Shown here one piece after another: positions 1 to 7,779 of a DNA stretch of 64,000 nt; positions within the stretch are counted from its first letter, which is position 1; the number at the start of each line of letters is the position of its first letter. Origin of the DNA: Candidatus Sulfurimonas baltica. Its GTDB lineage: Bacteria > Campylobacterota > Campylobacteria > Campylobacterales > Sulfurimonadaceae. The translations under genes were made by a program, and so were the position numbers. The DNA is taken from contig NZ_CP054492.1 in assembly GCF_015265455.1 (NCBI RefSeq), positions 2,604,001 to 2,668,000 on the forward strand. Direction: 5' to 3'. The notes under the pieces were generated by a model. It had not been told where the DNA came from. It made no database searches and was given only the letters and a program-made list of their open reading frames with translations.

Positions 1-187
1 AATCAGAAGATTCTTTGCCCACTTTGGAACTGATGTTGCAGACCTTAAACGAATTAGTTTTGCAGAGGTAGAGTTAAATAATCTTCCAACTGGGAAAACA
101 AGATTTTTATCTAGAAGCGAATACTCGGCTCTAACTACTTTTATGAAAGCAGAACAAAAACTCAAAAGAGAGCGTGGCGAGAAGTAG
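1..187 (+). CDS. Pseudouridine synthase (RsuA/RluB family), C-terminal end only
   Basis: Partial gene entering from the left edge; the reading frame starts at base 2 and ends with TAG at 185-187, giving 61 residues. The stretch with RRFFAHFGTDVADLKRIS followed by LPTGKTRFLSRSEY matches the C-terminal part of RsuA/RluB-type rRNA pseudouridine synthases, where an (R)RFF..G..V..LKR..FG block and an L..G..R.L...E block are typical. The catalytic Asp domain lies outside the window, so 16S and 23S targets cannot be told apart. It ends 2 bases before rarA, which suggests co-transcription. Confidence 0.8.
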   Translation, partial: IRRFFAHFGTDVADLKRISFAEVELNNLPTGKTRFLSRSEYSALTTFMKAEQKLKRERGEK

Positions 188-189
188 CC

Positions 190-1371
190 TTGTCAGATTT
201 CACACACCTTTTACGACCAAAAAGCTTTGATGATTTAGTTGGGCAGGAGCATCTTAGTTCTCCAACCTCTCCGCTTAGGGTATTGTGTGAAAAGGGCGTT
301 CTTGGGCATAGTTTTTTCTTTGGTCCTGCAGGGTGTGGAAAAACTTCAATTGCTAGAATTATTGCTAAAAAAATGGATATGCCATTTTATGAGTTTAATG
401 CCACCTCTTTAAAAATAGAACAACTTAGAAAAATTTTTGAGCAGTATAGAAATGCTTTACAAAAACCTCTTATATTTATAGATGAAGTTCATCGTTTGGC
501 TAAAAACCAGCAAGAAGTCTTACTTCCTGTTATGGAAAACAACTCTGTTTTAATCATAGGAGCTTCAACTGAAAATCCATTCTTTTCACTAACATCTGCC
601 ATCCGTTCCCGCTCTATGCTTTTTGAACTTCATCACATATCAAACGAAGCACTTTTTAAACTTTTAGATATTGCACTGGAAAATTCTGAGCTTACATGTA
701 CTGATGATGCCAAAGAGTATTTGATTGCTAGTAGCGGTGGAGATGCAAGAGCGATGCTAAAACTTTTAGAATTTTCTTCAAATATAAATACAAATATAAC
801 ACTTGATATTTTAAAATCTTTAAGACCAAATGCTCTCTCTGCAGGAAGCAGTGAAGCCGGTGTTCATTACGACCTAACAAGTGCTATGATTAAATCCATT
901 AGAGGCTCTGATGCTGATGCTGGTATATACTATCTTGCGAGACTTATAGATGGTGGGGAGAGTGCTGAGTTTATAGCCAGACGACTAGTTATTTTAGCCA
1001 GCGAAGACATAGGAAATGCAAATCCTCAAGCTTTAACACTTACAACATCCGCCATGACAAGCGTCTCTAAAATAGGCTATCCTGAAGCCAGAATTATTTT
1101 AGCTCAAGCTGTGATTTATCTCTGTGCCTCACCAAAGTCAAATTCAGCTTATGAAGCAATCAACAAAGCTTTAAACGCTGTAAACAATGGGGTGATGCTA
1201 GAGATTCCAAAGCATCTAAGACAGCATGGAGATGGCTATTTATACCCTCATGATTTTGGAGGCTTTGTAAAACAGAGCTACATGTCAAAATATTTGAAGT
1301 TTGTTGAGCTTAAAGATATTGGTTATGAGAAGAAAATGAAAGATTGGATAATAAGCATTACTAATATTTAA
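190..1371 (+). CDS. rarA: Replication-associated recombination protein A (AAA+ ATPase)
   Basis: A 393-residue protein of the RarA/MgsA/WRNIP1 family, which acts at stalled replication forks. Visible features are the RPKSFDDLVGQEHL entry motif, Walker A GPAGCGKTS near residue 46, Walker B FIDEVHR near 97, sensor 1 GASTENPFF near 124, and a C-terminal tetramerisation region with YPEARIILAQ. The start is TTG at 190, 2 bases after the upstream stop; the first residues MSDFTHLLRP fit the family start and no better ATG precedes the conserved region. The length is slightly short compared with the usual 420-450 residues, mostly because the N terminus is compact. Confidence 0.93.
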   Translation: MSDFTHLLRPKSFDDLVGQEHLSSPTSPLRVLCEKGVLGHSFFFGPAGCGKTSIARIIAKKMDMPFYEFNATSLKIEQLRKIFEQYRNALQKPLIFIDEVHRLAKNQQEVLLPVMENNSVLIIGASTENPFFSLTSAIRSRSMLFELHHISNEALFKLLDIALENSELTCTDDAKEYLIASSGGDARAMLKLLEFSSNINTNITLDILKSLRPNALSAGSSEAGVHYDLTSAMIKSIRGSDADAGIYYLARLIDGGESAEFIARRLVILASEDIGNANPQALTLTTSAMTSVSKIGYPEARIILAQAVIYLCASPKSNSAYEAINKALNAVNNGVMLEIPKHLRQHGDGYLYPHDFGGFVKQSYMSKYLKFVELKDIGYEKKMKDWIISITNI

Positions 1372-1408
1372 AAATAAAAAGCTTTAATTGGTGGGTACTA
1401 TTTGTGTG

Positions 1409-1444
1409 AAGAGTGAAGTGTAACAAAAGTTACACTTTGCTCTT
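1409..1444. terminator. Hairpin between convergent rarA and rplT
   Basis: A 9-bp perfect inverted repeat (AAGTGTAAC, AAAA loop, GTTACACTT) at 1416-1437, extended outward by AAGAG/CTCTT at 1409-1413 and 1440-1444. It sits between two convergent genes and could end transcription from both sides. There is no long T run, so this is a structural inference. Confidence 0.5.
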
Positions 1445-1447
1445 AGC

Positions 1448-1807
1448 TTATGAAGCTAATGCTGCTTTAGATGCTGTTGCAACTGCAGTAAATGCTGCTG
1501 CATCATTCATCGCCATATCAGCAAGAATTTTACGATCAAGCTCGATGCCAGATTTGTGAAGTCCATTCATAAACGTTGAATAGTTCATACCGTTAAGACG
1601 AGCAGCAGCGTTAATACGTACAATCCATAAACTACGGAAATCACGTTTTTTCTGCTTACGGTCACGGTGTGCATATACTAATGAACGTTCAATTTGTTCC
1701 TTAGCTTTACGGTAGTGTTTACGGCGTCCGCTGTAAAAACCTTTCGCTAATTTTAAAATCTTTTTGTGTCTTCTTCTACGAACAACACCTGTTTTTACTC
1801 TTGGCAT
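1448..1807 (-). CDS. rplT: 50S ribosomal protein L20
   Basis: A 119-residue basic protein with the canonical L20 start ([16 protein letters not shown]), the [17 protein letters not shown] segment, and [17 protein letters not shown], all diagnostic of L20, which binds 23S rRNA early in 50S assembly. It lies downstream of rpmI on the same strand. infC is not adjacent, so the classical infC-rpmI-rplT operon is split, as I recall for Campylobacter. Confidence 0.98.
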   Translation of the reverse strand: MPRVKTGVVRRRRHKKILKLAKGFYSGRRKHYRKAKEQIERSLVYAHRDRKQKKRDFRSLWIVRINAAARLNGMNYSTFMNGLHKSGIELDRKILADMAMNDAAAFTAVATASKAALAS

Positions 1808-1909
1808 TTCTTTCCTTTTTCTTTACCCACTCACTAATTTGTGATGAAGGTGCCACTTATTTGGTGGTCTTGCCCAGATATTATCTGGAGATTTATGATA
1901 TAACTAAAA
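1808..1909 (-). promoter_or_regulatory. Structured rpmI-rplT intergenic leader
   Basis: The 102-base gap between L35 and L20 contains several short inverted repeats when read on the minus strand: CCAGAT/ATCTGG with a 3-base loop (about 1874-1888), CCAC/GTGG (about 1851-1865) and CATCAC/GTGAG-like pairing just upstream of the rplT ribosome-binding site. L20 represses its own operon through structured mRNA in other phyla. Whether this region does so is inference; no match to a known leader family is claimed. Confidence 0.35.
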
Positions 1910-2101
1910 TTAGTTAATCATAGCCTTGATATTTGCTTCATCCGCTTTAGAAACAACTTTTGAGCTGTTTTGATCACGACGAGTGCCTGCATCTTGTTTA
2001 GTTAGAATATGACTACGAAACGCTGTACCACGTTTAACAGTGCCATTTTTCTTAACTTTAAAACGCTTTACAGCGCCTTTAACTGATTTCATTTTTGGCA
2101 T
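1910..2101 (-). CDS. rpmI: 50S ribosomal protein L35
   Basis: A 63-residue protein beginning [20 protein letters not shown], the standard L35 start, ending [12 protein letters not shown]. An upstream in-frame extension exists, but the ATG at 2099-2101 is preceded by a good AAGGAG site 6 bases away and matches the family length, so it is used here. The gene is first in a two-gene unit with rplT. Confidence 0.97.
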   Translation of the reverse strand: MPKMKSVKGAVKRFKVKKNGTVKRGTAFRSHILTKQDAGTRRDQNSSKVVSKADEANIKAMIN

Positions 2102-2154
2102 CGATAACTCCTTCATAAAATTCTCCGCACACATAAGCGTACTTTGAGAGCGCA

Positions 2155-2160
2155 ATTATA
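2155..2160 (-). promoter_or_regulatory. -10 element for rpmI-rplT
   Basis: A perfect TATAAT on the minus strand, about 54 bases upstream of the L35 start codon. No clear -35 hexamer is visible, which is usual for sigma-70 promoters in this phylum. It lies back to back with the upstream region of the gene at 2196. Confidence 0.6.
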
Positions 2161-2195
2161 CCCAAATATTCTTTATTTTTTGTTATACTAGTGAC

Positions 2196-2423
2196 ATGAA
2201 TTCAATTAAACACATAGAAAATGCGCTAAAAGAGTTAGATAAAGAAGTTGAGGAAATATTGTTGGATTGGAGTATTCCACTAAATGAAAAAGATAATCTA
2301 ATGCTTCCTAAGCTTCAGGTAAAAAGAGTCTTAACTCAAACATTGGATGATTTAACATACTTAAAAAACAATCCACCAAAACTAAATCAGCCATGTGGAA
2401 TATCTAAACATAGAGAAGATTGA
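2196..2423 (+). CDS. Conserved-looking small protein, unknown function
   Basis: A 75-residue acidic/basic helical protein (MNSIKHIENALKELDKEVEEILLDW...) with no Cys-rich motif, signal peptide or membrane span except one Cys near the end. A TATACT -10-like box lies at 2184-2189, only 6 bases before the ATG, and no Shine-Dalgarno sequence is visible, so the mRNA may be leaderless. It is transcribed divergently from rpmI. I do not recognise the family; coding is supported by its own promoter-like sequence and the lack of a competing ORF. Confidence 0.6.
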   Translation: MNSIKHIENALKELDKEVEEILLDWSIPLNEKDNLMLPKLQVKRVLTQTLDDLTYLKNNPPKLNQPCGISKHRED

Positions 2424-2455
2424 AAATTTATTTTATGATTTTTATTGAGAGAGAG

Positions 2456-2562
2456 TACCCTTCCCCAGATACCTGCGGCACATAACACTTTAAGGTGTGC
2501 TGCTGTATTCCTACCCTGACACAGTATCCTAAAACACCATTGCACAGGTCTAAAGAAGAGCG
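2456..2562 (-). ncRNA. ffs: Signal recognition particle RNA (small bacterial 4.5S type)
   Basis: On the minus strand the sequence reads GUCAGG-GUA-GGAA-UAC-AGCAGC, which is the SRP RNA helix 8: the symmetric loop strands flank a GGAA tetraloop on a short stem. The outer arms pair over a long distance: CUUC/GAAG, UUUAGA/UCUGGG, ACCUG/CAGGU, GUG/CGC-like, and UUUAGG/CCUUAAA close to the tip. This is the long rod expected of about 100-nt bacterial SRP RNA, which pairs with Ffh for membrane targeting. The tetraloop-closing stem GUA/UAC differs from the commoner UCC/GGA. The ends are uncertain by about 5 bases. Confidence 0.87.
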
Positions 2563-2636
2563 TTGAAATTGTAGCCAAAAAAGCTGAAATTACAAAGAGT
2601 TGACTTGAAATTATTACAAATCGGGTACAATATTGC

Positions 2637-3170
2637 ATGTTATATATCATAATCGCATTAAAACCTGAAGCCCAAGCCTTTGTAGATAAATACAAACTTA
2701 CAAAAACAAAACTTGAAAATTTTACTCTACATGTAAATGAAAATATGACTCTGATTGTTAGCGGAGTTGGAGTCTTGAATGCAAAAATTGCTACAGCTAA
2801 AATTATTGAAAAATTTAAACCAAATGAAGATGATATTTTTTTAAATATTGGTATTTGTGGTGCAAATAAAAAGTACAAAATTGGTGAGCTTGTAGAGATT
2901 GCTTCTGTAATATACAAAAATGAAAACTTTGTGATAAATGAAAATACTTTACATGTAATTAACTGTGAAGATAGTGAAGTTGATAGAGAGAACTTTGCTA
3001 TTGTAGACATGGAATCATTTGGTTTTTATGAGGCCACAAAAGAGATGAAAAACATCTACATGTACAAAGTTGTTAGTGATCACTTTGAGCCTAAGCAAGT
3101 TACAAAAGAGAAGACTAAATTACTAATATTTAACGCAATAGATGAGATTATGAAAAAGGTGCAAAGTTGA
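2637..3170 (+). CDS. Short nucleoside phosphorylase/MTAN-like protein
   Basis: A 177-residue protein resembling the PNP/UDP phosphorylase superfamily, nearest to MTA/SAH (or aminofutalosine) nucleosidases. It keeps an N-terminal Glu (KPEAQAF), SGVGVLNA, NIGICGAN, VDMESFGFYEA (the M-E purine-ribose motif) and VVSDHFEP with the catalytic-type Asp. It is clearly shorter than the 230-residue nucleosidases; the gap is between the NIGICG block and the VDMES block. A TACAAT box ends 5 bases before the ATG and there is no Shine-Dalgarno, so translation may be leaderless. It overlaps the following SDR gene by 4 bases. Substrate unknown. Confidence 0.75.
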   Translation: MLYIIIALKPEAQAFVDKYKLTKTKLENFTLHVNENMTLIVSGVGVLNAKIATAKIIEKFKPNEDDIFLNIGICGANKKYKIGELVEIASVIYKNENFVINENTLHVINCEDSEVDRENFAIVDMESFGFYEATKEMKNIYMYKVVSDHFEPKQVTKEKTKLLIFNAIDEIMKKVQS

Positions 3171-3862
3171 AAAAAATTGTTGTAACTGGAGCTAGTAGCG
3201 GAATAGGAAAAGAGATTAGTTTAAGACTTTTGAAACTTGGATATGCGGTTATTGGAATCAGCAGAGGTATTGATAATGCAGATTTTAGCAGTGAAAACTT
3301 TATACCACTCAAGGCTGATCTATCAAACTCAGATTTAACAATCTTTACATGTAAGAGTGTTGCACAAGAGGATATCTACATGCTGATTAACTGCGCTGGA
3401 TTTGGAAGATTTGAGCCTCATGAGGAGTTAAGCACCAAAACTATTGCAGATATGGTTTATCTTAATCTCACAGCACCAATGCTACTTACTAATGCTTGTC
3501 TGAGAAATTTGAAAAAAAACAGTGGCTATCTTATAAACATAAGTAGTATTGAGGCTATAAAAGCGAGTAAGTTTGCGGGGGTTTACTCTGCAACAAAAGC
3601 TGGACTAAAAGCTTTTAGCGACTCTCTTTTTGAAGAGACAAGAAAAAGCGGACTAAGTGTTACAAATATAAATCCAGATATGACCCAAACAAATTTTTAT
3701 GACGAGCTTAGATTTGAAACAAGCTCTAAAGAGGATGAAAAACTGTTAGCTTCGGACATAGCCGATGCCGTTGAACATATAATAAGCATGAGAAAGGGTG
3801 CAGTTGTAAGCGAATACACCATAAGAAGTTTGAATTTTGGGATTTCTAAAAAGAAGTTATAG
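3167..3862 (+). CDS. Short-chain dehydrogenase/reductase (SDR)
   Basis: A 231-residue classical SDR with a Rossmann nucleotide-binding motif TGASSGIGKE at residues 6-15, NCAGFGRF (NAG-type motif), catalytic Ser in NISSIEA and the catalytic YSATK tetrad. The substrate is not predictable. The start is TTG at 3167 overlapping the stop of the upstream nucleosidase-like gene, indicating a two-gene operon. Its last bases overlap the convergent minus-strand gene that ends at 3857. Confidence 0.88.
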   Translation: MKKIVVTGASSGIGKEISLRLLKLGYAVIGISRGIDNADFSSENFIPLKADLSNSDLTIFTCKSVAQEDIYMLINCAGFGRFEPHEELSTKTIADMVYLNLTAPMLLTNACLRNLKKNSGYLINISSIEAIKASKFAGVYSATKAGLKAFSDSLFEETRKSGLSVTNINPDMTQTNFYDELRFETSSKEDEKLLASDIADAVEHIISMRKGAVVSEYTIRSLNFGISKKKL

Positions 3863-4111
3863 TTTAATATCTATTTTTTTTGAAGTGGGTATATCAGTTG
3901 AACGTAAAAATTGTAAATTTCTTTTTATAAGTTTCATCGAAACAGATGTTTCATCTTTTAACGTATAGATTAATTCTGAAGCTTCCCTCAATAGGTAAAC
4001 AGCTTCTTCTATCTCTTGCTCACTCTCAAGCTTCGGAAGTTCATCCATTAGCTCGTTTAATTTAACTGTATTTTTCTCAATTATAGCTATTTTTAGCCTA
4101 GTGAGCCACAT
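3857..4111 (-). CDS. Small helical protein downstream of fliS (FliT-like position)
   Basis: An 84-residue, mostly helical protein starting MWLTRLKIAIIEKN. The ATG at 4111 overlaps the fliS stop by 14 bases and has GGAGAG upstream; earlier in-frame ATGs at 4132 and 4153 lie deeper inside fliS and are less likely. Its position directly after fliD-fliS and its size fit a flagellar export chaperone of FliT type, but I see no decisive motif, so that role is inferred from context. Confidence 0.65.
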   Translation of the reverse strand: MWLTRLKIAIIEKNTVKLNELMDELPKLESEQEIEEAVYLLREASELIYTLKDETSVSMKLIKRNLQFLRSTDIPTSKKIDIKL

Positions 4112-4472
4112 TGTTCGTTTCTCTCCATGCATCTGAGAGACCTTTAAATACATTACTTACTTCATCAATTTTTGTTATATCATTATGTACATTTGCTTGT
4201 GACAAAAGCTGAATCTCATAGTTATAAAGACCCTCTAAGTACTTGGATACTTTCCCCTGCTTTAGGTCCAAAATAGATATAAGTTCAGTAATAATAGCAA
4301 TAGAACGGTTTATCCAATAAACTTTTTTTTCTATATCCTTGTCTTTAACAGCTTTTTTTGCCTGAGCATTAAAACGAAGAACACCTTCATAGAGCATCTC
4401 AATCAGCTTAGCCGGAGATTCAACCTCTACATTATTTTGTGCATAAATATTATGAGCTGCGCTACCATACAT
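4098..4472 (-). CDS. fliS: Flagellar export chaperone FliS
   Basis: A 124-residue helical protein with the FliS landmarks: YAQNNVEVESPAKLIEMLYEGVLRF near the N terminus (Y..N...SP..L..MLY.G.L.), INRSIAIITEL and YEIQLLSQAN. It caps flagellin in the cytosol before export. The start at MYGSAAHN is preferred over an ATG 39 bases upstream, because AAGGA precedes it at the right spacing and the length then matches the family. It lies 92 bases downstream of fliD. Confidence 0.93.
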   Translation of the reverse strand: MYGSAAHNIYAQNNVEVESPAKLIEMLYEGVLRFNAQAKKAVKDKDIEKKVYWINRSIAIITELISILDLKQGKVSKYLEGLYNYEIQLLSQANVHNDITKIDEVSNVFKGLSDAWRETNNVAH

Positions 4473-4564
4473 GTTAGATCCTTTTTTACTGTCTTTACTA
4501 GTTTCTTTCATGATAATATATCGGCTATCTCACTGTTTTATTTAGTCCTTTTAGAGTAACTTTA

Positions 4565-5935
4565 CTAATTTGAAGCTGCTGTCTGAGCATTTGCCATTTG
4601 AGTAAACATTGATGAAGCTGAATTGAACTTGCTAATCATTAAATCATATGCAGCAAATCGTTTAGCCATTATTTCATACTTAGCTTCTAGTCTTGCAGTA
4701 GCTGATTCTTTTCTATCTTCAAGTGAGGAAATATTATGTGTAATAGAATCTCTAAACTGATCTAAAATCGCATTATATTTTGTATAACTCTCTACTTTTG
4801 TTGAAAATTCTGTAAATGCGCCATCTAGTAAAACAGTCGAAGCATCAGGATTAGTAAATGTCCCCCCAGCAAAAAATGCTTCAACATTTGTTGAATTATC
4901 ATTAAGTTTTTCAGTTAACAAATCTTTATCTAGACTCATTACACCATCTTTATCTACATCAAAACCATAATCAATCATTGAACCAACACCGCCACCAATA
5001 CTCAGGACCATGCTTTCAATTGAACTCTTCATACTTTTAATAGTGCTCTCTTTAGAGAAGACTCCTCTATCCTCTTCCTCTTCACCAGGTGTAGTCATTT
5101 TATTTAATTCTGAAATTGTTGCATTGTAATGTTCAACAAAACTGTCAAATTTTTCCATAATAGTTTCTAAATTTTGCTGCACACTGACAGTAGATAAGCC
5201 CACTTCTTTTAAAGTAATATTTAAGCCTGTGACTAAATCATCTATATTATTACTAGTACGGGTTATAGCCTGACCATTAAATGTAAAGTTTGCGTCAACA
5301 CCAGTTTGAATTGCAGTCATATCAGTAGTCAAACGAGTATCTGTAAGATTTCCGGTGCTGTCTGTTATAGTTATATCCTGCGTTGTCCCTGTATCTGCAG
5401 AACTTACAAATAAACGGAACTCTCCAGCACTTATTTGAACTACAGTAGCGTTTGCTTTATCTGTAGCAGCATCATTTATAGCATTTTTCAAGTCATCCAA
5501 AGTTGTAGTTTCATCATATGCTATACTAAAATCTAAGCCATCTATATTTAAGTTTATACTGCCTGCAGCTGTTGCGATAGTTTCAGTATTTAAAGCAAAG
5601 GCTCCTGACTGCTCTATCTGTTTAGTGGCTAAATTTACTACATTTAATGTAAAATCTTGAACATCTGTATTTGCATCAGCTGTAACCTCTACAGATGTTC
5701 CTGTTACTTCTGCACTTCTTTCATCAAAAAGAGTATTACTTTTAATTTCATTAATACTATCTATAAGATTTGTCATATGAGCATCAACGACATCCAACTC
5801 ATCTTGTTTTGCCTTATCGGCTGAAATACTTCTATCTATAGGATTAATAAATTGCGCATCATCAGCCGCTCTAAGCTGATCTATGACATCCTGTGTTAAA
5901 ATACTTGATCCAACACCTAGTGAACTTATAGCCAT
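4565..5935 (-). CDS. fliD: Flagellar hook-associated protein 2 (filament cap)
   Basis: A 456-residue protein with the FliD N terminus (MAISSLGVGSSILTQDVIDQLR), a middle domain rich in Thr/Ser/Asp, and the C-terminal coiled region ending with YEIMAKRFAAYDLMISKFN followed by SASSMFTQMANAQ, as in FliD cap proteins that fold flagellin at the filament tip. The start at 5935 has AAAGGAT upstream and gives the family N terminus; the longer ORF start is rejected. A sigma-28-type promoter lies about 54 bases upstream. Confidence 0.95.
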   Translation of the reverse strand: MAISSLGVGSSILTQDVIDQLRAADDAQFINPIDRSISADKAKQDELDVVDAHMTNLIDSINEIKSNTLFDERSAEVTGTSVEVTADANTDVQDFTLNVVNLATKQIEQSGAFALNTETIATAAGSINLNIDGLDFSIAYDETTTLDDLKNAINDAATDKANATVVQISAGEFRLFVSSADTGTTQDITITDSTGNLTDTRLTTDMTAIQTGVDANFTFNGQAITRTSNNIDDLVTGLNITLKEVGLSTVSVQQNLETIMEKFDSFVEHYNATISELNKMTTPGEEEEDRGVFSKESTIKSMKSSIESMVLSIGGGVGSMIDYGFDVDKDGVMSLDKDLLTEKLNDNSTNVEAFFAGGTFTNPDASTVLLDGAFTEFSTKVESYTKYNAILDQFRDSITHNISSLEDRKESATARLEAKYEIMAKRFAAYDLMISKFNSASSMFTQMANAQTAASN

Positions 5936-5988
5936 GATATATCCTTTAAATAAAACAATTCCGTTTGTTTTATTTTCTCTTAACAACT

Positions 5989-6015
5989 AAATCGACAATT
6001 TTATTTTTTACTTTA
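5989..6015 (-). promoter_or_regulatory. Sigma-28 (FliA) promoter of fliD
   Basis: Minus strand reads TAAAGTAA, 11 bases, GTCGATTT, close to the FliA consensus TAAAGTTT-N11-GCCGATAA. It is placed to transcribe fliD-fliS and the gene after it. Confidence 0.7.
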
Positions 6016-6083
6016 AATTAGTGGCAAAATATATCTCTGAAAATATAATGTGGTTTTGCAGGTAGCTACAAAAAATAGAAATT

Positions 6084-6112
6084 AAATATATTACTATTAA
6101 AGTAATATATTT
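6084..6112. terminator. 11-bp perfect inverted repeat between fliD promoter and flagellin remnant
   Basis: AAATATATTAC, 7-base loop, GTAATATATTT. A second, 10-bp inverted repeat (AAACTTTTAC/GTAAAAGTTT, 6137-6160) overlaps the stop codon of the truncated flagellin. Both could insulate the flagellin array from fliD. The repeats are seen directly; the role is inferred. Confidence 0.45.
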
Positions 6113-6145
6113 ACATGTTTACGAGGAAACGGACCAAAACTTTTA

Positions 6146-6601
6146 CTATTGTAAAAGTTTAAGAACGTTTTGTTGAACAGCATTAGCTTGACTCATAGCG
6201 TATGAGCCAGATTGAGCTAAAATATTGTGTTTTGCAAAGTTTGCACTCTCTGCAGCAAAGTCAACATCTCTCAAAGTTGATTGAGCTGACTCTACATTTA
6301 CTTGAGTAACAGAAATATTTCTAACTACTGACTCAAGTGAGTTTTGATCCGCACCAATATTTGCTCTAATTGTGTCAAGTGCACCGATACGAGTATCCAT
6401 TACAGCAATAACAGCTTGTGCGGCAGCAGCATTTGTTGAAACATCTTGAGCACCAACAGCTAGCGTGTCTGCAATCGCAACATCTTTAGCATCAGCAGCT
6501 TTATGACCAATCTGTATATTAAGAGGTCCTGTACCACTTAGTAATGGTTTATCATTAAAAGTAGTACTAGTACGAATTTGATCAGACTCAACAATAAATC
6601 C
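6146..6601 (-). pseudogene. Truncated flagellin, C-terminal half only
   Basis: The minus frame encodes about 150 residues that align without gaps to the second half of the three intact flagellins, from [15 protein letters not shown] through [18 protein letters not shown] to QQNVLKLLQ. The first ~120 codons (D0/D1 N-terminal helices), the start codon, the leader and the sigma-28 promoter are missing. At the break the sequence reads GGATTTATTGTTGAG, as if GGATTTAT from codon GFI was joined to CTTATTGTTGAG further on, and an in-frame TAA lies 12 bases upstream. Likely a deletion derivative of a fourth tandem copy. An internal ATG at 6400 could start an 84-residue fragment, but no ribosome-binding site supports it. 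Confidence 0.85.
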
Positions 6602-6666
6602 CTTAATGAGTATTTAGATTATAAAAAGCAAAAAACATTCCAAGTTATGAAGTAAGGTTATGAAGT

Positions 6667-6697
6667 AAAAAAATAGCAAGGGAGGAATCCCCTGCTT
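6667..6697 (-). terminator. Intrinsic terminator after the flagellin array
   Basis: Minus strand: AAGCAGGGG, ATT-containing loop, CCTCCCTTGCT, then ATTTTTTTA. A GC-rich stem with a T run, downstream of the flagellin gene ending at 6780; a good Rho-independent terminator. Confidence 0.7.
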
Positions 6698-6779
6698 GTA
6701 GAAGTTTTAAAGAGTCACTATTGTAATAATCTCAATACATTTTCTAAAGAAACGTGCAGGGCTTACGCCCTCAACTCAT

Positions 6780-7589
6780 CTACTGAAGTAGACGAAGCAC
6801 GTTTTGTTGAACAGCATTAGCTTGACTCATAGCGTATGAACCAGATTGAGCTAAAATATTGTGTTTTGCAAAGTTTGCACTCTCTGCAGCAAAGTCAACA
6901 TCTCTTAAGTTAGATTCAGCAGCAGCTACATTTACTTGAGTAACAGAAATATTTCTAACAACTGACTCAAGTGAGTTTTGATCCGCACCAACATTTGATC
7001 TAATTGTATCAAGTGCAGTGATACGAGCGTCCATTGCAGTGATAACAGCTTTCGCAGTAGCAGAACTTGTTGTAACATCTTGAGCAGCAAGAACTACTGT
7101 ATCAGCAATTACAACATCTTTTGCATCAGCAGCTTTATGACCAATCTGTATATTAATAGCAGCCTGAGTACCATTTAATAGTGCTTTATCATTAAAAGTA
7201 GTACTGGTACGAATCTGGTTAGATTCAACAATAAGCTCATTAACTTCCGCTTGAATAAATCCACGAGAAGTAACATCCTGAGTATCATTTGATGATTGAA
7301 CAGCAAGAACACGAATTCTCTGAGCAATATTTGTCATCTCATTGATAGCACCATCTGCAGTTTGAAGCAAAGCAATACCATCATTTGAATTTCTGATAGC
7401 TTGACCAAGACCTTGAGACTGTGCTGAAAGTTTATTTGCGATAGCAAGACCTGAAGCATCATCAGCAGCTTTGTTGATTCTTAAACCTGAACTAAGCGCA
7501 TTAAGACTTTTATCAAGTCCAACATTATTCATCGAAGCGTTTCTGTGTGCGTTCATAGCACCTATGTTTGTGTTTATTCTAAATCCCAT
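6780..7589 (-). CDS. Flagellin, short (D0/D1 only), tandem copy 3
   Basis: A 269-residue flagellin with the Campylobacterota start MGFRINTNIGAMNAHRN, LSSGLRINKAADDASGLAIA, and the C-terminal [30 protein letters not shown] end that together form the D0/D1 filament core. The central region is only about 50 residues, so the surface domains D2/D3 are absent. It differs from its two upstream neighbours mainly between residues 145 and 195. Its sigma-28-like promoter has a 10-base spacer and GTCAATAT, so it should be the weakest of the three. The Shine-Dalgarno AAAAAGGATTTATT precedes the ATG. Confidence 0.95.
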   Translation of the reverse strand: MGFRINTNIGAMNAHRNASMNNVGLDKSLNALSSGLRINKAADDASGLAIANKLSAQSQGLGQAIRNSNDGIALLQTADGAINEMTNIAQRIRVLAVQSSNDTQDVTSRGFIQAEVNELIVESNQIRTSTTFNDKALLNGTQAAINIQIGHKAADAKDVVIADTVVLAAQDVTTSSATAKAVITAMDARITALDTIRSNVGADQNSLESVVRNISVTQVNVAAAESNLRDVDFAAESANFAKHNILAQSGSYAMSQANAVQQNVLRLLQ

Positions 7590-7632
7590 AATAAATCCTT
7601 TTTGGGTAAGAGCCTTTCGCCCTACTTGATTT

Positions 7633-7648
7633 TCAGCATCCTTGCTGA
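7633..7648 (-). promoter_or_regulatory. GGA-loop hairpin in flagellin leader (possible CsrA site), copy 3
   Basis: The minus strand reads TCAGCAAGGATGCTGA: a 6-bp stem presenting AGGA, with AAGGAUG matching the core of the CsrA SELEX consensus. A second GGA is in the Shine-Dalgarno (AAAAAGGATTT). CsrA/FliW control of flagellin translation is known in Campylobacter; the site here is inferred. Confidence 0.5.
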
Positions 7649-7669
7649 TTTTTCTATCTTACACTCTAT

Positions 7670-7695
7670 ATATTGACAGTTAAAAAATAACTTTA
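7670..7695 (-). promoter_or_regulatory. Weakened sigma-28 promoter of flagellin copy 3
   Basis: TAAAGTTA, 10 bases, GTCAATAT on the minus strand. Compared with the other two copies, the spacer is one base short and the G of CGAT is changed to A. Confidence 0.6.
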
Positions 7696-7704
7696 AACAA
7701 ATGA

Positions 7705-7728
7705 TTGAGATTATTGTAATAATCTCAA
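7705..7728 (-). terminator. Inter-flagellin hairpin built from a flagellin 3'-end remnant
   Basis: An 11-bp inverted repeat (TTGAGATTATT/AATAATCTCAA) lies between the flagellin ending at 7780 and the promoter of the next copy. In the minus frame the sequence also reads LENVLRLLQ-stop, the flagellin C terminus, so it looks like a relic of an older flagellin 3' end that now forms a hairpin. Further hairpins (CTACttcGTAG, CACGTTT/AAACGTG) follow the upstream stop codon. Confidence 0.5.
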
Positions 7729-7779
7729 TACATTTTCTAAAGAAACGTGCTCACTACTTCGTAGCTCTAACGATTGTTA

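Noticed and set aside
2387-3010. Minus-strand ORF of 207 codons
   Set aside because: It runs antisense through the SRP RNA and the nucleosidase-like gene, has a low-complexity Ser/Phe composition and no family features; a shadow ORF.
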